Shown: positions 17,499 to 28,105 of the stretch, one piece after another
Position numbering within the stretch: the stretch's first letter is position 1
Layout: each line of letters begins with the position of its first letter
Assembly: GCA_910587465.1 (NCBI GenBank)
Contig: CAJUMS010000004.1
Location: 8,441-72,440, forward strand
Source of the DNA: an uncultured Oscillospiraceae bacterium
Lineage (GTDB): Bacteria > Bacillota > Clostridia > Oscillospirales > Ruminococcaceae
Length of the DNA: 64,000 bases
Direction: 5' to 3'
Translations under genes and position numbers: made by a program
The notes under the pieces: model-generated
Told to the model about the DNA's origin: nothing
The model's input: the letters and a program-made list of their open reading frames with translations, nothing else
Databases searched by the model: none

Positions 17499-19841
17499 TC
17501 AAATTTTCGTCATCTTCGCGTTGTTCTTCATTACCTTCTTCTGACCGCGTGTGTCGAAATTGATCGTGATCATTGCGTCGTTGCCCGTTTGTAATACCGT
17601 TGTGACCGTTCCCTCGCCAAAAATGTTGTGCTTTATTCTGTCACCGATCGTGAACACTTCGTCGTTAGCGCGCGGCACTGCTGACTTCATCTTCGCAGTC
17701 TCCTCCTTCAGGAAGCTGTGGCGCTCGGGCTTGGAATAGCTGTGTGTTTTCTGGCGTTCGCCGTGCTTTTCGCAAAGTTCCTCGGGTATCTCACGGATAA
17801 AGGACGAGAGCTTGTTGTTGCTCGTTTTGCCAAATAACATTCTATACTGTGAATGTGTAACGATAAGGCGTTTTTTCGCGCGCGTTATCGCAACATAGGC
17901 AAGGCGGCGTTCCTCCTCCATTTCGGTGGGATTGAACTGGCACATCGCGGACGGGAATATATTATCCTCAGCGGCAACCATAAACACCACGGGAAACTCC
18001 AGACCCTTTGCGCTATGCATTGTCATCAGTGAAACGCGATCCGTTTCGGTATCGTAGTTGTCGATATCGGCAACCAGAGCAACCTGCTCAAGAAAATCCG
18101 GCAGCGTCGCTTCGGGGTTCTCCTCCAACAGCAGCATCGCGTTTGATTTCAGCTCGTTGATGTTTTCGATACGCGGTGTACCCTCATCGCCTTGTGCCTT
18201 TAACATTTGCATATAGCCCGACTTTTCGGCAACCGTTTCGATAAGTTCGTCCAACCGCATTGTATCAGCGGCCTCATCAAGCTCCTCAAAAAGGTTCGCC
18301 GCCGCTTTAAGCGAGTTTGCCTTTCTTTGCAGCGTTTCAAACTGCAATGCGTCGCGGCACACCTCAACGGGGCTTATCCCAAGACCTTCGGCTATGCGCA
18401 CCACCTCGTCCACGGTAGCGTCGCCGATACCGCGCTTAGGTTCGTTGATAACCCTGCGGAAACGCACCATATCAAACGGATTGTTGATAAGCGACAGATA
18501 CGCCAATATGTCGCGTATCTCTTTTCGGTCGTAGAACCGCAGACCGCCTACTATCTTGTATGGGATACCCGCCCTTGACATCGCGGTCTCATAACCGCGT
18601 GAAATAGCGTTGTTGCGGTAAAGCAGCGCGTAATCCGAATACTTCGCGCCGTTTTGTACGCCCTCCGCAATTATATCCGTCACGCCCTTTGCCTCCATCT
18701 GCTCGGAGGGGTAGAGGTTGACATGGATCTTCTCGCCCTCGCCGAGGTCGCTCCAGAGGTTTTTGTCCTTGCGCTGAGTGTTGTTTTTGATAACGGCGTT
18801 AGCGGCATTGAGGATATTTTCGGTGGAGCGGTAGTTCTGTTCCAGACGAATGACAGCGCATCCATTATACTGCTTTTCAAAGCTCAGAATATTTTCAATA
18901 GTTGCGCCCCTGAAACGGTATATCGACTGATCGTCATCGCCGACAACGCCGAGATTTCCCGAATCACCCGCCAGCAGCGAGATAAGCTTATACTGCGCAA
19001 TATTGGTGTCCTGATACTCGTCCACCATTATGTACTTGTACAGATTGCGGTAATGCCGCAGCACGTCGGGGAAGTTCTCGAACAGACGCACCGTGAGGAA
19101 AATAATATCGTCGAAATCCACCGCGTTGGCGGCTTTCAACGAGTTCTGATACTCGAGATATACCTCCGAGGTCTTGAGGTCGATAAGCTCCGAGGTCTCC
19201 TGCGCTATGGGAACGTAGTCCTCCGCGGAGATCATCTTGTCCTTGAGCCGCGAGATATTGTTCTTGAACATTTTCGCGCTCATGACCTTTTCGCTGATGT
19301 CGTGGCGCTTCATTATTTCCTTTATCAGGCGCTTGGAATCGTCGTCGTCATAGATCGTAAATCCCGCTTTGTAGCCGAGGTGTTCGATCTCGCGGCGCAG
19401 TATTTTCACGCACGCCGAATGGAAGGTCGACGCGCATATCTTCTCCGCGTCCTCGCCGATCATTGATATCAAGCGCTGACGAAGCTCGCCCGCCGCCTTG
19501 TTGGTGAACGTTATCGCCAGTATATTCCATGGGTTTACTGGGCTTACGGCGATTATATCAGCGAGCTGCTGAGCGGTCTCGGGGGTCTTTTCCATTGTCG
19601 GGAAGTCCGCGAGAAACCGCTCCTGCTCGGGCGTAATTTTGCGTATCTCTTCGTCGTGATAAGCGTTGCCGAAACGCAGCATATTCGCGATCCTGTTGAC
19701 AAGCACGGTGGTTTTTCCGCTGCCCGCGCCCGCGATTATCAGCACCGCTCCGTTCACGCGGAATATCGCCTTTTTCTGCATATCGTTCGCGCGGGAAAAG
19801 TAGCTTTCCAGCGCTGTTTGTTTTAATCTAATGTAGTCCAT
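17499..19841 (-). CDS. pcrA: ATP-dependent DNA helicase PcrA/UvrD
   Basis: Superfamily 1A 3'-5' helicase for repair, plasmid replication and removal of RecA. It has 780 residues, close to the usual 730-780. The Q-motif region and Walker A GAGSGKTT lie near residue 40, with Walker B VDEYQDTN and the later motifs GDDDQSIYRFRGA, QNYRST and VFMVAAEDNIFP. LAYVAITRAKKRL precedes a C-terminal Tudor-like tail (GDRIKHNIFGEGTV). The ATG follows AAGGAGATAA, 18 nt after the SPFH gene stop, so the two are probably cotranscribed. Confidence 0.96.
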   Translation of the reverse strand: MDYIRLKQTALESYFSRANDMQKKAIFRVNGAVLIIAGAGSGKTTVLVNRIANMLRFGNAYHDEEIRKITPEQERFLADFPTMEKTPETAQQLADIIAVSPVNPWNILAITFTNKAAGELRQRLISMIGEDAEKICASTFHSACVKILRREIEHLGYKAGFTIYDDDDSKRLIKEIMKRHDISEKVMSAKMFKNNISRLKDKMISAEDYVPIAQETSELIDLKTSEVYLEYQNSLKAANAVDFDDIIFLTVRLFENFPDVLRHYRNLYKYIMVDEYQDTNIAQYKLISLLAGDSGNLGVVGDDDQSIYRFRGATIENILSFEKQYNGCAVIRLEQNYRSTENILNAANAVIKNNTQRKDKNLWSDLGEGEKIHVNLYPSEQMEAKGVTDIIAEGVQNGAKYSDYALLYRNNAISRGYETAMSRAGIPYKIVGGLRFYDRKEIRDILAYLSLINNPFDMVRFRRVINEPKRGIGDATVDEVVRIAEGLGISPVEVCRDALQFETLQRKANSLKAAANLFEELDEAADTMRLDELIETVAEKSGYMQMLKAQGDEGTPRIENINELKSNAMLLLEENPEATLPDFLEQVALVADIDNYDTETDRVSLMTMHSAKGLEFPVVFMVAAEDNIFPSAMCQFNPTEMEEERRLAYVAITRAKKRLIVTHSQYRMLFGKTSNNKLSSFIREIPEELCEKHGERQKTHSYSKPERHSFLKEETAKMKSAVPRANDEVFTIGDRIKHNIFGEGTVTTVLQTGNDAMITINFDTRGQKKVMKNNAKMTKI

Positions 19842-19859
19842 TTATCTCCTTATTGAATG

Positions 19860-20783
19860 TCAGTTTCCCGAGGGAGTGGTGTTGGGAGTTGTGTTCCCCG
19901 AGTTTGTCAAATTGCCCGAGGTCACGCCGTCAAGCGCTATGAACGGGTTTATCTCCGTGCCGATAGCCTGCGGAAGAACGCCGTCCCAATTCATAATTTT
20001 CATATATTCGATGTAATTGGGGCTTTGGGTGAGCTGTTTCTGTACTGCCTCGATAGCATACGCCTCCGCGTCTGCCTTGATCTTCTGGGAATCCGCCTCG
20101 GCCTGTGCCGCTATAACCTTCTGCTTTGCCTCCTCTTCCTTTTCGGCGGTCTTGTTCTGCATTTTCAGAGCGTCCTGCGCGGCGATTACCTTTGCCTGAA
20201 TGGACTGCTCGAACGCGTCGTCAAACGACAGGTTCTCAATTGCGAATGCCGTTACGATAATACCCTGTGGCTCCAAGGTCTCTTTCAGCGAATTGAAGAT
20301 AGCGTTCTGTACGGTGGAACGGTTCTGTACCAGATCCTCCGCCTTTACCTTGCCTATCTCGTCTTTGGAAATTTTTGCCACATTCGGCACAAGCAGCTTG
20401 CTTTCAACGTTATTAACGCCAATAGTGCGGATTATTTCGGGGAGCTTGGTGCCGTCGTAGCAGTAGTTCAACTTGAGCTGAAGGCTGTCGACGGTCTGAG
20501 TGTCGGAGGTGTACGCGTCGGTCGTCACGGGATATACCTGCTCGCGCGTGTCTACCTGCTGTATCTCCTCGATGAACGGGAGATGGAAGTTAAGTCCTGC
20601 CGAGAGGTTCTGCCCTACGATCTTACCGAACTGATACTTTACGCCGATAAAGCCTTCGTTCACTACCGTAAAGCTGTTGAAAATTACAATAAGCACGGCA
20701 AGAACAATCAGAACAACGATCACTATCGGACCCCACTTTGGCTGTGTTCCGCCCTCTTTGTTTTCTGTTGTAAATTTTTGCAT
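19860..20783 (-). CDS. SPFH/prohibitin-family membrane protein
   Basis: 307 residues. One N-terminal transmembrane helix (about 18-40) is followed by an SPFH domain (VVNEGFIGVKYQFGKI, LSAGLNFHLPFIEEIQQVDTR) and an Ala/Glu/Lys-rich coiled coil (about 205-250). The C-terminal tail is low-complexity Asn/Thr/Gly/Pro. This is the prohibitin/HflC-like architecture that builds ring scaffolds in the membrane, often linked to FtsH. It sits between the large activase (59-nt gap) and pcrA, probably in one transcript. A true HflC would normally be paired with HflK, which is absent, so the call stays at family level. Confidence 0.85.
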   Translation of the reverse strand: MQKFTTENKEGGTQPKWGPIVIVVLIVLAVLIVIFNSFTVVNEGFIGVKYQFGKIVGQNLSAGLNFHLPFIEEIQQVDTREQVYPVTTDAYTSDTQTVDSLQLKLNYCYDGTKLPEIIRTIGVNNVESKLLVPNVAKISKDEIGKVKAEDLVQNRSTVQNAIFNSLKETLEPQGIIVTAFAIENLSFDDAFEQSIQAKVIAAQDALKMQNKTAEKEEEAKQKVIAAQAEADSQKIKADAEAYAIEAVQKQLTQSPNYIEYMKIMNWDGVLPQAIGTEINPFIALDGVTSGNLTNSGNTTPNTTPSGN

Positions 20784-20842
20784 AATATTCTCCTTTACTT
20801 TCTGTCTGCGGCATACTGCCGCATTTGTTCTCTTTATAAATG

Positions 20843-23800
20843 TTACTGCATATTGACAAGCTCGGAATACATATCAGCCGCGCCAAGATTCGGAACTACC
20901 GACTTACGGCTTATACCCGCTCTCGCGAACGCTTGTGTCAACATGAGTTTGATACGGTTGACCTGATTTACCTCCGAAGCACCGGGGTCGAAGTCTACGG
21001 CTACGATGTTGCTCTCGGGGTGCTGACGGCGCAGCTCGCCGATCACCCCCTTGCCCGTGACGTGATTGGGCAGGCACGCGAACGGCTGCATACAAACAAT
21101 ATTCGGTACGCCCTCGCGGATAAGCTCCAGCATCTCTGCCGACAAGAACCAGCCCTCGCCCGCGATGTTTCCGGGAGAAACTATCGGGCGGACGCTCTCG
21201 CGCATTTCAAATATGTCGCCCGGGCAGCCGAATTTCGTACCCGTGACGGCCTTGCGGTAGCTGCGTTCCATAAATTTAAACGCCTTTATCGCTGAATTCT
21301 CGGCAAATTTTTTCAGCCGCGAGCAGTACAAAAGCTCGGATTTGGTTTTGCCATGAGAGCAGATGTAGTAGAAAAATCCCATAAGGTCGGGCACTACGAC
21401 CTCGCAGCCCTCGTTTTCGAGCAAGCCTATTATATCGTTGTTAGCAACGGGGTGGAATTTTACCAGAATTTCGCCGACAAGCCCGACCTTGGGCTTCTCA
21501 ATATCGTTCACGGGGAACTCCAGAAACTCCTTTACTATATTGCGGACGTTATTGTTAAAGCGCGGCAGTGAAAGCGATTTCAGCTCCTCACGCAGGAATA
21601 AACGCCATTTCTCATATAGCGCGTTTGCGCTGCCCTTTACCTTTTCATACGGGCGGACCTTGTACAGGCATCGCTGCAATACGTCGCCGTAGACGATACC
21701 CATAAACGCGCGCACCGCCATGCTTGCCGTAAGCTTGAAGCCGCTCTGCTTTTCCAGTCCGACAACGTTCAGCGAGATGAGCGGAATTTTTTCGAAGCCC
21801 GCGTCCTTGAGCGCCTTTTTCAGCATACCGACGTAGTTTGTCGCGCGGCACGCTCCGCCCGTTTGCGTGATCATTACGGACGTGTTTTCGAGGTCGTACT
21901 TGCCGCTCAGCAGCGCGTGGATAAGCTGTCCGACTATCAGTATCGACGGGTAGCATGCGTCGTTGTTGACGTACTTTAAGCCTGTGTCCACAACGTCCTT
22001 GGAGCAGTCCTTGAGGATAACCACATTGTACCCGCTGTGCCCGAATGCCGCCTCAAGCATATCGAAGTGTATGGGCGCCATCTGCGGACAGAGTATCGTG
22101 TGGTTTTTCCGCATTTCCTTTGTGAATTCGGGCTGACGTATGTAACCGACGTGACCGCGTACGGGCTTGTATTTGTGCCTTGCGCGCTCGTCGACTACCG
22201 ATATCAGAGAGCGCAGACGAATTCGCGCCGCGCCGAGGTTGTTCACCTCGTCGATTTTAAGGCAGGTGTAGAGCTTGCCGAAGCTGCGCAGTATTTCCTG
22301 AACCTCGTCTGTGGTTATCGCGTCAAGTCCGCAGCCGAAGGAGTTCAGTTGAACGAGCTCCAGACACTCGTTTGCGCCGACGATGTGAGCCGCCGCGTAC
22401 AGTCGGGTGTGATACGTCCACTGATCGACAACGCGTATCGGTCTTACTACCTCGCCCAGATGTGCCACGGAGTCCTCCGTAAGCACCGCGAAGCCGTAGC
22501 CCGATATCATTTCGGGCAAGCCGTGATTTATCTCGGGGTCGACGTGGTAGGGTCTGCCTGCGAGGACTATTCCGCGCTTGCCGTTCTCCTTAAGGAAGTT
22601 GAGCGTTTCCTCGCCCTTTTTGCGCATTTCCGCCTTGAACGTCGCGTCCTCGCCATACGCCTTTTCAAGCGCGGATTCGATCTCGTGCTTTGTTATGTTA
22701 AAGTCGGGGAGCGCCGCGGAGAATTCCTCATAAAGGCGCTCTGCCATACGCTTTTCGTTGAATATCGGCAGAAACGGGTTCAAAAACCTGACCGTTTCGC
22801 GCAGCTCGGGAACGGAGTTCTTGATTACCTCGCTGTACGTCGCGACTACGGGGCAGTTGTAGTGATTGTCGCCGCCGTTGTTATCGGTCATCTCGTAGGG
22901 CATGGACGGGTAGAAGATAAGCTTCACGCCGTCGTCGATAAGCGCCTGAATATGACCGTGCGCCAGCTTTGCGGGATAACAAACGCTCTCGCTCGGCATG
23001 GTCTCGATGCCCATATCGTAAATATCGCGTGAGGATTTCGGTGACAATTTCACGGAAAAACCAAGCTCGGTAAACAGCCTGTGCCAGAACGGGAAATTTT
23101 CGTACGTTCCGAGAACGCGCGGAAGTCCGATAATGCCGCGCTTTGCCTCTTTTTCGGTCAAGCTCTCGCGATCAAACAGCAGATGATATTTGTAATCGTA
23201 AAGGTTCGGCAGTTTTTCGCCCGCCGAAACGTTTCCTGCGCCGCGCTCGCAGCGGTTGTTGCTGATGTAGCGTTTGCCGTCGGGGAATTTGGAAATTGTA
23301 AGCAGGCAGTTGTTGGAGCATTTTCCGCACCGTGCCGCCGTTTTCTCGACCTTAAAGCCATCCAGCTTATCGAGCGCCGCAATGGTGCTCGGCTTGCCGT
23401 CGTCGCGCTCAATCGCGATAAGCGCTGAGCCGTAAGCGCCCATTAAGCCCGCCTTGTCGGGGCGGATAACGTCCTTTCCGACGATAAGCTCAAACGCGCG
23501 GAGAACGCTGTCGTTCATAAACGTACCGCCCTGAACGATTATCTTTTCGCCCATTGACGCGGTATCGCGGAGCTTAATTACCTTAAACAGCGCGTTTTTG
23601 ACTACCGAATAGGACAGACCCGCCGAGATATCCGCGACGGTCGCCCCCTCCTTTTGCGCCTGCTTAACGCGCGAGTTCATGAATACCGTGCAGCGCGAGC
23701 CCAAGTCTACGGGGTTTTCCGCCGACAGTCCGAGCACGGCAAATTCCGCGCTTGTCATACCGAGCGCGTTTGCAAAATTCTCGATAAATGAGCCGCAGCC

Positions 23801-25129
23801 CGACGAGCAAGCCTCGTTGAGCAAAATGCTCTCAATTTCGCCGTCCTTGACGCGCATACATTTCATATCCTGCCCGCCGATGTCAAGAATAAACTCCGCG
23901 CCGGGGAGGAACTTATCGGCAGCCTTGTAGTGCGCCATGGTCTCGATCTCGCCGAAATCCGCGCCGAGCGCCGCCTTGATAAGGTGCTCGCCATATCCCG
24001 TGGTGCAGGTTTTCGCTATGTACGCGTTGTCGGGCAATTGTCCGTAAATTTCCTTTAAAATACCTATTACCGATTTCAACGGATCGCCCTGATTTCCCGC
24101 GTAATGCGAGTACAGTATCTCCGCGTCCTTGTTGAGCAGCACCGCCTTGGTGGTCGTAGAGCCTGCGTCAATGCCAAGATAGCAGGCACCGATATGGGAA
24201 TTTATGTTGGCGGTGGGAATTATTGACTTTGCGTGACGAACCCGGAATTGCTCCAGCTCATCCTCGTTTTTAAATAACGGCGCAAGTCTCTCAACCTCTC
24301 GGAGCTGATTATCGCCGAGTACGGAAACGCTTTTCACAAGCGCGTCGATGTCAAGCTCGCAGGTCTCCTCGGACAGTGCGCAGCCAATCGCTACAAACAA
24401 ATTAGCGTTTTCGGGAAATATTATGTTTTCGGGCTGCAAATTCAGCGTTTCGATAAAGCGCTGACGCAGCTCCGACAATTTATGAAGCGGACCGCCGATA
24501 AACGCAACGTTTCCGCGGATCGGCTTGCCGCACGCAAGTCCGCTTATCGTCTGATTTACCACTGACTGGAAAACGGATGCGGCAACGTCGCTCTTTTTCG
24601 CTCCCTCGTTAATGAGCGGCTGAATGTCACTCTTTGCGAACACTCCGCAGCGCGAAGCTATCGGGTAGATCGTGGTGTGTTTTTTTGCAAGCTCGTTTAA
24701 CCCTGAGGCGTCGGTGTTCAGCAGTGCCGCCATCTGGTCGATAAACGCGCCTGTGCCGCCCGCGCAGCTGCCGTTCATGCGCTGCTCAAGTCCGCCTGTA
24801 AGGTATGTAATTTTTGCGTCCTCGCCGCCAAGCTCAATGGCGACGTCGGTCTGCGGAGCGAGCGCCCTGATAGCGTCCGTGCCTGCCGCAACCTCCTGCA
24901 CAAACGGAATTCCCAGCCATTTGGAAACGGAAATTCCGCCCGAACCCGTGACCGCTATCAACACACGCTCGCCTTGTATCTCGTTCCCGACCTCGGAAAT
25001 GATATCCGAAACCGTCTTGCGGATATCGGAGAAGTGACGCTGATACCGTCCGAAGAGCAATTCGTTGTTTTCTCCGATGATCGCCGCCTTGACGGTCGTC
25101 GAGCCTATATCCAGTCCTACACGTTTCAT
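20843..25129 (-). CDS. Giant 2-hydroxyacyl-CoA dehydratase activase-type protein
   Basis: 1428 residues with two ASKHA/BadF-HgdC ATPase domains in tandem: the first from [16 protein letters not shown], the second near residue 310 from [15 protein letters not shown]. Cluster-region motifs are [15 protein letters not shown] in the first and [14 protein letters not shown] in the second. A CGKCSNNC motif lies near residue 600. A DUF2229-type region with the GIPRVL-like segment [18 protein letters not shown] follows, then an HgdB-like C-terminal part. Classical activases are 260 residues and donate electrons to dehydratases in an ATP-driven way. The long fused forms are common in Clostridia, but their partner is unknown. 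No dehydratase gene is nearby. It has its own promoter. Confidence 0.9.
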   Translation of the reverse strand: MKRVGLDIGSTTVKAAIIGENNELLFGRYQRHFSDIRKTVSDIISEVGNEIQGERVLIAVTGSGGISVSKWLGIPFVQEVAAGTDAIRALAPQTDVAIELGGEDAKITYLTGGLEQRMNGSCAGGTGAFIDQMAALLNTDASGLNELAKKHTTIYPIASRCGVFAKSDIQPLINEGAKKSDVAASVFQSVVNQTISGLACGKPIRGNVAFIGGPLHKLSELRQRFIETLNLQPENIIFPENANLFVAIGCALSEETCELDIDALVKSVSVLGDNQLREVERLAPLFKNEDELEQFRVRHAKSIIPTANINSHIGACYLGIDAGSTTTKAVLLNKDAEILYSHYAGNQGDPLKSVIGILKEIYGQLPDNAYIAKTCTTGYGEHLIKAALGADFGEIETMAHYKAADKFLPGAEFILDIGGQDMKCMRVKDGEIESILLNEACSSGCGSFIENFANALGMTSAEFAVLGLSAENPVDLGSRCTVFMNSRVKQAQKEGATVADISAGLSYSVVKNALFKVIKLRDTASMGEKIIVQGGTFMNDSVLRAFELIVGKDVIRPDKAGLMGAYGSALIAIERDDGKPSTIAALDKLDGFKVEKTAARCGKCSNNCLLTISKFPDGKRYISNNRCERGAGNVSAGEKLPNLYDYKYHLLFDRESLTEKEAKRGIIGLPRVLGTYENFPFWHRLFTELGFSVKLSPKSSRDIYDMGIETMPSESVCYPAKLAHGHIQALIDDGVKLIFYPSMPYEMTDNNGGDNHYNCPVVATYSEVIKNSVPELRETVRFLNPFLPIFNEKRMAERLYEEFSAALPDFNITKHEIESALEKAYGEDATFKAEMRKKGEETLNFLKENGKRGIVLAGRPYHVDPEINHGLPEMISGYGFAVLTEDSVAHLGEVVRPIRVVDQWTYHTRLYAAAHIVGANECLELVQLNSFGCGLDAITTDEVQEILRSFGKLYTCLKIDEVNNLGAARIRLRSLISVVDERARHKYKPVRGHVGYIRQPEFTKEMRKNHTILCPQMAPIHFDMLEAAFGHSGYNVVILKDCSKDVVDTGLKYVNNDACYPSILIVGQLIHALLSGKYDLENTSVMITQTGGACRATNYVGMLKKALKDAGFEKIPLISLNVVGLEKQSGFKLTASMAVRAFMGIVYGDVLQRCLYKVRPYEKVKGSANALYEKWRLFLREELKSLSLPRFNNNVRNIVKEFLEFPVNDIEKPKVGLVGEILVKFHPVANNDIIGLLENEGCEVVVPDLMGFFYYICSHGKTKSELLYCSRLKKFAENSAIKAFKFMERSYRKAVTGTKFGCPGDIFEMRESVRPIVSPGNIAGEGWFLSAEMLELIREGVPNIVCMQPFACLPNHVTGKGVIGELRRQHPESNIVAVDFDPGASEVNQVNRIKLMLTQAFARAGISRKSVVPNLGAADMYSELVNMQ

Positions 25130-25204
25130 TTTATCAATCCCTTCCAGATTTACTATATATTTACATTGTTTTTCTATATTATAATATCTCTCGCAATACT
25201 ATGA

Positions 25205-25233
25205 ATTATAACACATTTTGAGACAAAAGTCAA
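25205..25233 (-). promoter_or_regulatory. Promoter of the activase-SPFH-pcrA unit
   Basis: On the minus strand TTGACT (25228-25233) and TATAAT (25205-25210) have a 17-nt spacer. The start codon is about 75 nt downstream of the -10. Confidence 0.85.
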
Positions 25234-25256
25234 CCGTCAAAATATACTAAACACAC

Positions 25257-25287
25257 CGAAAAAAGGTCGGGAATATCAATTCCCGAC
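25257..25287 (-). terminator. Rho-independent terminator of the FapA-like gene
   Basis: On the minus strand a perfect 9-bp stem GTCGGGAAT/ATTCCCGAC with a 4-nt loop is followed by CTTTTTTC, 27 nt after the stop of the FapA-like gene. Confidence 0.9.
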
Positions 25288-25313
25288 ATAAAATATTTAT
25301 TATAGTGCGCGCT

Positions 25314-26702
25314 TTACAGCGGCTTGAATACTATCTCACCGTTTTCAACGGTAGCGCGCGCGTGGTTAGTTGCAGCGTTTACCTGCAATACACACGCGTT
25401 AATCCTGAGCGTGACCCCGGGATAGATAATCCGTTTACACGCTATGGAAAGGTTCTGTGTGAGTTGAAGCGTATCGTCGATCTCGCTTATGCGAACCTTG
25501 CTCTTCTTGACCTCGCTTTGCATTTTCAGACGGTTGCGCAGCGCCTCGGTCTTTAGCTGTTCGCGCTCGGGGGAGAGCTTGGTTTTCTTGGAAAGCTCGT
25601 TGAGCGTTACCAGCATCTTTCCAAGCTGATCCGCCTTGTCTTCAAGCTCCGCGATCTGCTTTTCAAGCTTGTCGCGCTCCTCGGATAAAACAGCGTTGTT
25701 GCCGAGCGTTATAAGCGTTTTCGCGTACTTCTCCGATCCGATGACCGAAGCCTCGATGCCGTCCAGTGCAGTGTACTTGCCGCCCATGATAACTCCCTTG
25801 CCAGACGCAATTATCTTCTTATCCGCGAAGACCTCGCCGCCGACGAAGGACGCACTTTCTACATTGCCCTCCGCGCGAATCTTGGTGTTTTCGCAAAAGC
25901 CGAGTTTAACGTCGCCTTTGCATTCAATCTGCGAATTTATACTGCCGATTTTGATGTTTATGTTGCCGTCGGCGGACAGCTCCGCGCCGTTTACCGAACC
26001 GTTTATATTGATATCGCGTTTTGAAGTTACGCGGAAGCCCTCGAATACGCTGCCCTTTATGGTCACAGCACCGATAAAGTCGATGTTTCCGCTCGAAACG
26101 TCAACATCGCCGTTTATCACAAGCGTTTCGTCTACCTGAAACGCGCCGTTCTTATATACAAGATTTCCGTCGATAGCCGCGATTATCTCCTTGCCGTCGT
26201 TGATAAGAGATGTGCCCTTGCCGACGTTTACCTTTACGGCGACGCCCTTTTTCTGCATGACTACTCTTCCTGTGATATCCTTACCCGGCTCGCCCTCGGT
26301 CGGCAGCGTGATCGCCGCTATGGGAGTTCCCGCGGTGATATTTCGCACAACACCGAGATTTTTGTAGTCCACTATGCCGTGCTCGTTCTCGACGGGCGCG
26401 GCGTGACTTTCTATGTTGTAGAAATACTTTATCGAGCCGTTTACACCGTCCTGCGGCATATCCCATTTAGCCACGCAGATATTCTCCTCGTAGCGTTTCT
26501 GTTCAACGGCAAGTTCAATATCGTCACGAAGTATACCGTACGATACGTTTTTCTCGTCAAGAGCTGCCATCACCTTTTCTACCGTGATGTCCATTCCGCC
26601 GTTTTCGGGTCTCGAAAAAGACATAAACGCGGCTGTATGATTGGGGTTTACGGAAACTTCTACCGTAGAATGCACGATGATTTTGTTTTCACTCTCTGAC
26701 AT
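25314..26702 (-). CDS. FapA-family (DUF342) polymer-forming-like protein
   Basis: 462 residues. The N-terminal region is followed by the DUF342 core, in which repeated short beta-turns build a right-handed parallel beta-helix (GDVDVSSGNIDFIGAVTIKG, VNGAELSADGNINI, GSINSQIECKGDVKL). A coiled-coil stretch (about 335-420) and a small C-terminal strand region (VTLRINACVLQVN) follow. FapA-like proteins are cytoplasmic and linked to surface polysaccharide, motility or sporulation control in different Firmicutes and proteobacteria; the role here is not known. It is monocistronic, with its own promoter and terminator. Gene content around it gives no further clue. Confidence 0.85.
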   Translation of the reverse strand: MSESENKIIVHSTVEVSVNPNHTAAFMSFSRPENGGMDITVEKVMAALDEKNVSYGILRDDIELAVEQKRYEENICVAKWDMPQDGVNGSIKYFYNIESHAAPVENEHGIVDYKNLGVVRNITAGTPIAAITLPTEGEPGKDITGRVVMQKKGVAVKVNVGKGTSLINDGKEIIAAIDGNLVYKNGAFQVDETLVINGDVDVSSGNIDFIGAVTIKGSVFEGFRVTSKRDININGSVNGAELSADGNINIKIGSINSQIECKGDVKLGFCENTKIRAEGNVESASFVGGEVFADKKIIASGKGVIMGGKYTALDGIEASVIGSEKYAKTLITLGNNAVLSEERDKLEKQIAELEDKADQLGKMLVTLNELSKKTKLSPEREQLKTEALRNRLKMQSEVKKSKVRISEIDDTLQLTQNLSIACKRIIYPGVTLRINACVLQVNAATNHARATVENGEIVFKPL

Positions 26703-26750
26703 AATTCTGCCCCCTTTTTGTTGTAATTACGACCTGTTACACTACTTAGA

Positions 26751-26779
26751 ATTATATCATATTGTTAAAAAAAATGCAA
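26751..26779 (-). promoter_or_regulatory. Promoter of the FapA-like gene
   Basis: On the minus strand TTGCAT (26774-26779) and TATAAT (26751-26756) have a 17-nt spacer containing a run of T. Confidence 0.8.
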
Positions 26780-26837
26780 TCAATTATTGTCATTTTTTAC
26801 AAATATCACAAATTAGCATAGTGCTTTTTGATTATTA

Positions 26838-27758
26838 TTACTTAATTTTCTTTGAGATGTCAAACGGCGTGGTCTGGTAAACGAAATAGTTCAGCCAGTT
26901 GGTGTACAAAAGTGTGGAGTGAGCGCGCCAGCGGAGAACAGGTGGATTTGACGGATTGTCGTCGGGGTAGTAGTGGCGCGGTATCTGCGGATTCATTCCC
27001 TTATCGAGATCGCGGCGGTACTCCTTGTCAAGCGTGTCGGCGTCGTATTCGGAGTGTCCCGTGATGAAGAACTGGCTTCCGTCGAGATTGCCTGCGGCGT
27101 ACACTCCCGCCTCGTCTGATACTGCCATAAGCCGCAGTTCGGGACAGCTGAGTATATCCTCGGCGCGAGTTTCGGTGTGACGCGAATGAGGAGCGCAGAA
27201 CTCGCTGTCAAAGCCGTGGAACAGCCGCGATTTCGGTGTGAGCAGTCTGTGCATGAAAACACCGGACATCTTCTGTTCAAGCGCATGTTTTTTTATCCCG
27301 TAGTGGTAGTAAAGTGCCGCCTGCGCTCCCCAACAGATATGGAGAGTGGAGTGAACGTGCGTTTTAGTCCATTCCATAATCTCGCAAAGCTCCTGCCAGT
27401 AGTCGACCTCCTCGAACTCCATCTGCTCGACAGGCGCACCCGTGATGATAAAGCCGTCGAAATTGGCGTCCTTTATATCGCTGAACGTTTTGTAGAACGT
27501 TATAAGGTGCTCTTCGGGAGTATTTTTGCCGTGATAGGTCGAGGTCTGGACAAGCTCCACCTCGAACTGGAGGGGGGTATTGGACAGACTGCGCATTATC
27601 TGCGTTTCGGTGACTATCTTTGTCGGCATAAGGTTAAGTATTCCGATCTTCAGAGGGCGAATGTCCTGATGAAGCGCACGGTTCTCGGTAATAACGAATA
27701 TATGTTCGTTTTCGAGAACGCTCTGCGCGGGCAATCCGTCGGGTATCTTTATCGGCAT
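26838..27758 (-). CDS. metA: Homoserine O-acyltransferase, probably O-acetyl
   Basis: First committed step of methionine synthesis. The 306-residue protein follows the MetA family throughout: MPIKIPDGLPA, NLMPTKIVTETQ, the catalytic Cys142 in HICWGAQAAL, and the His/Glu pair in FFITGHSEYDADTL. Residue 111 in ITGAPVEQMEFEEV is Glu. In characterised MetA enzymes Glu111 favours acetyl-CoA and Gly favours succinyl-CoA, so acetyl-homoserine is the predicted product. It has its own promoter; no SAM riboswitch or T-box is recognisable in the short leader. No other methionine gene is nearby. Confidence 0.95.
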   Translation of the reverse strand: MPIKIPDGLPAQSVLENEHIFVITENRALHQDIRPLKIGILNLMPTKIVTETQIMRSLSNTPLQFEVELVQTSTYHGKNTPEEHLITFYKTFSDIKDANFDGFIITGAPVEQMEFEEVDYWQELCEIMEWTKTHVHSTLHICWGAQAALYYHYGIKKHALEQKMSGVFMHRLLTPKSRLFHGFDSEFCAPHSRHTETRAEDILSCPELRLMAVSDEAGVYAAGNLDGSQFFITGHSEYDADTLDKEYRRDLDKGMNPQIPRHYYPDDNPSNPPVLRWRAHSTLLYTNWLNYFVYQTTPFDISKKIK

Positions 27759-27834
27759 TTATATCATATCCTTTCTTGAATAAGGCGTTATTCTTCGTGT
27801 TAGACGTTAGACTAAGAATTTATACAACACCTCT

Positions 27835-27863
27835 ATTATAAGCCCATTTCATCTTTTTGTCAA
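27835..27863 (-). promoter_or_regulatory. Promoter of metA
   Basis: On the minus strand TTGACA (27858-27863) and TATAAT (27835-27840) have a 17-nt spacer. The leader to the ATG is only about 70 nt, too short for a SAM-I riboswitch, and contains the tandem repeat GTCTAAC. Confidence 0.85.
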
Positions 27864-28002
27864 GTCCCGTCCGTATCCATAAAACGCACTGCGCCAAATC
27901 TGTAAAAGCACGGACCGTAAAAGTGGGTTTTGAAGTTTTGATACGGGCTTAACTGTTCCGCGTCTTTCCTCTATGAAAATATTGGAATTTTTTTATCCTG
28001 TC

Positions 28003-28031
28003 TTGACAATCCGCAAAAAAAATGATATAAT
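28003..28031 (+). promoter_or_regulatory. Promoter of the transglutaminase-like lipoprotein
   Basis: TTGACA and TATAAT have a 17-nt spacer rich in A. The 5' leader contains GTTCC and GGAAC arms (28043-28067) that could form a small hairpin. Confidence 0.85.
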
Positions 28032-28105
28032 ATAAGCGTCTTGTTCCGACAGTTAATTTGGAACAGGTGTTTTCTTGATTTTGTATTCCGAAAGGAGATT
28101 GCTTA

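Noticed and set aside
26838..27863. SAM riboswitch upstream of metA
   Set aside because: The leader is only about 70 nt and lacks the SAM-I core motifs.
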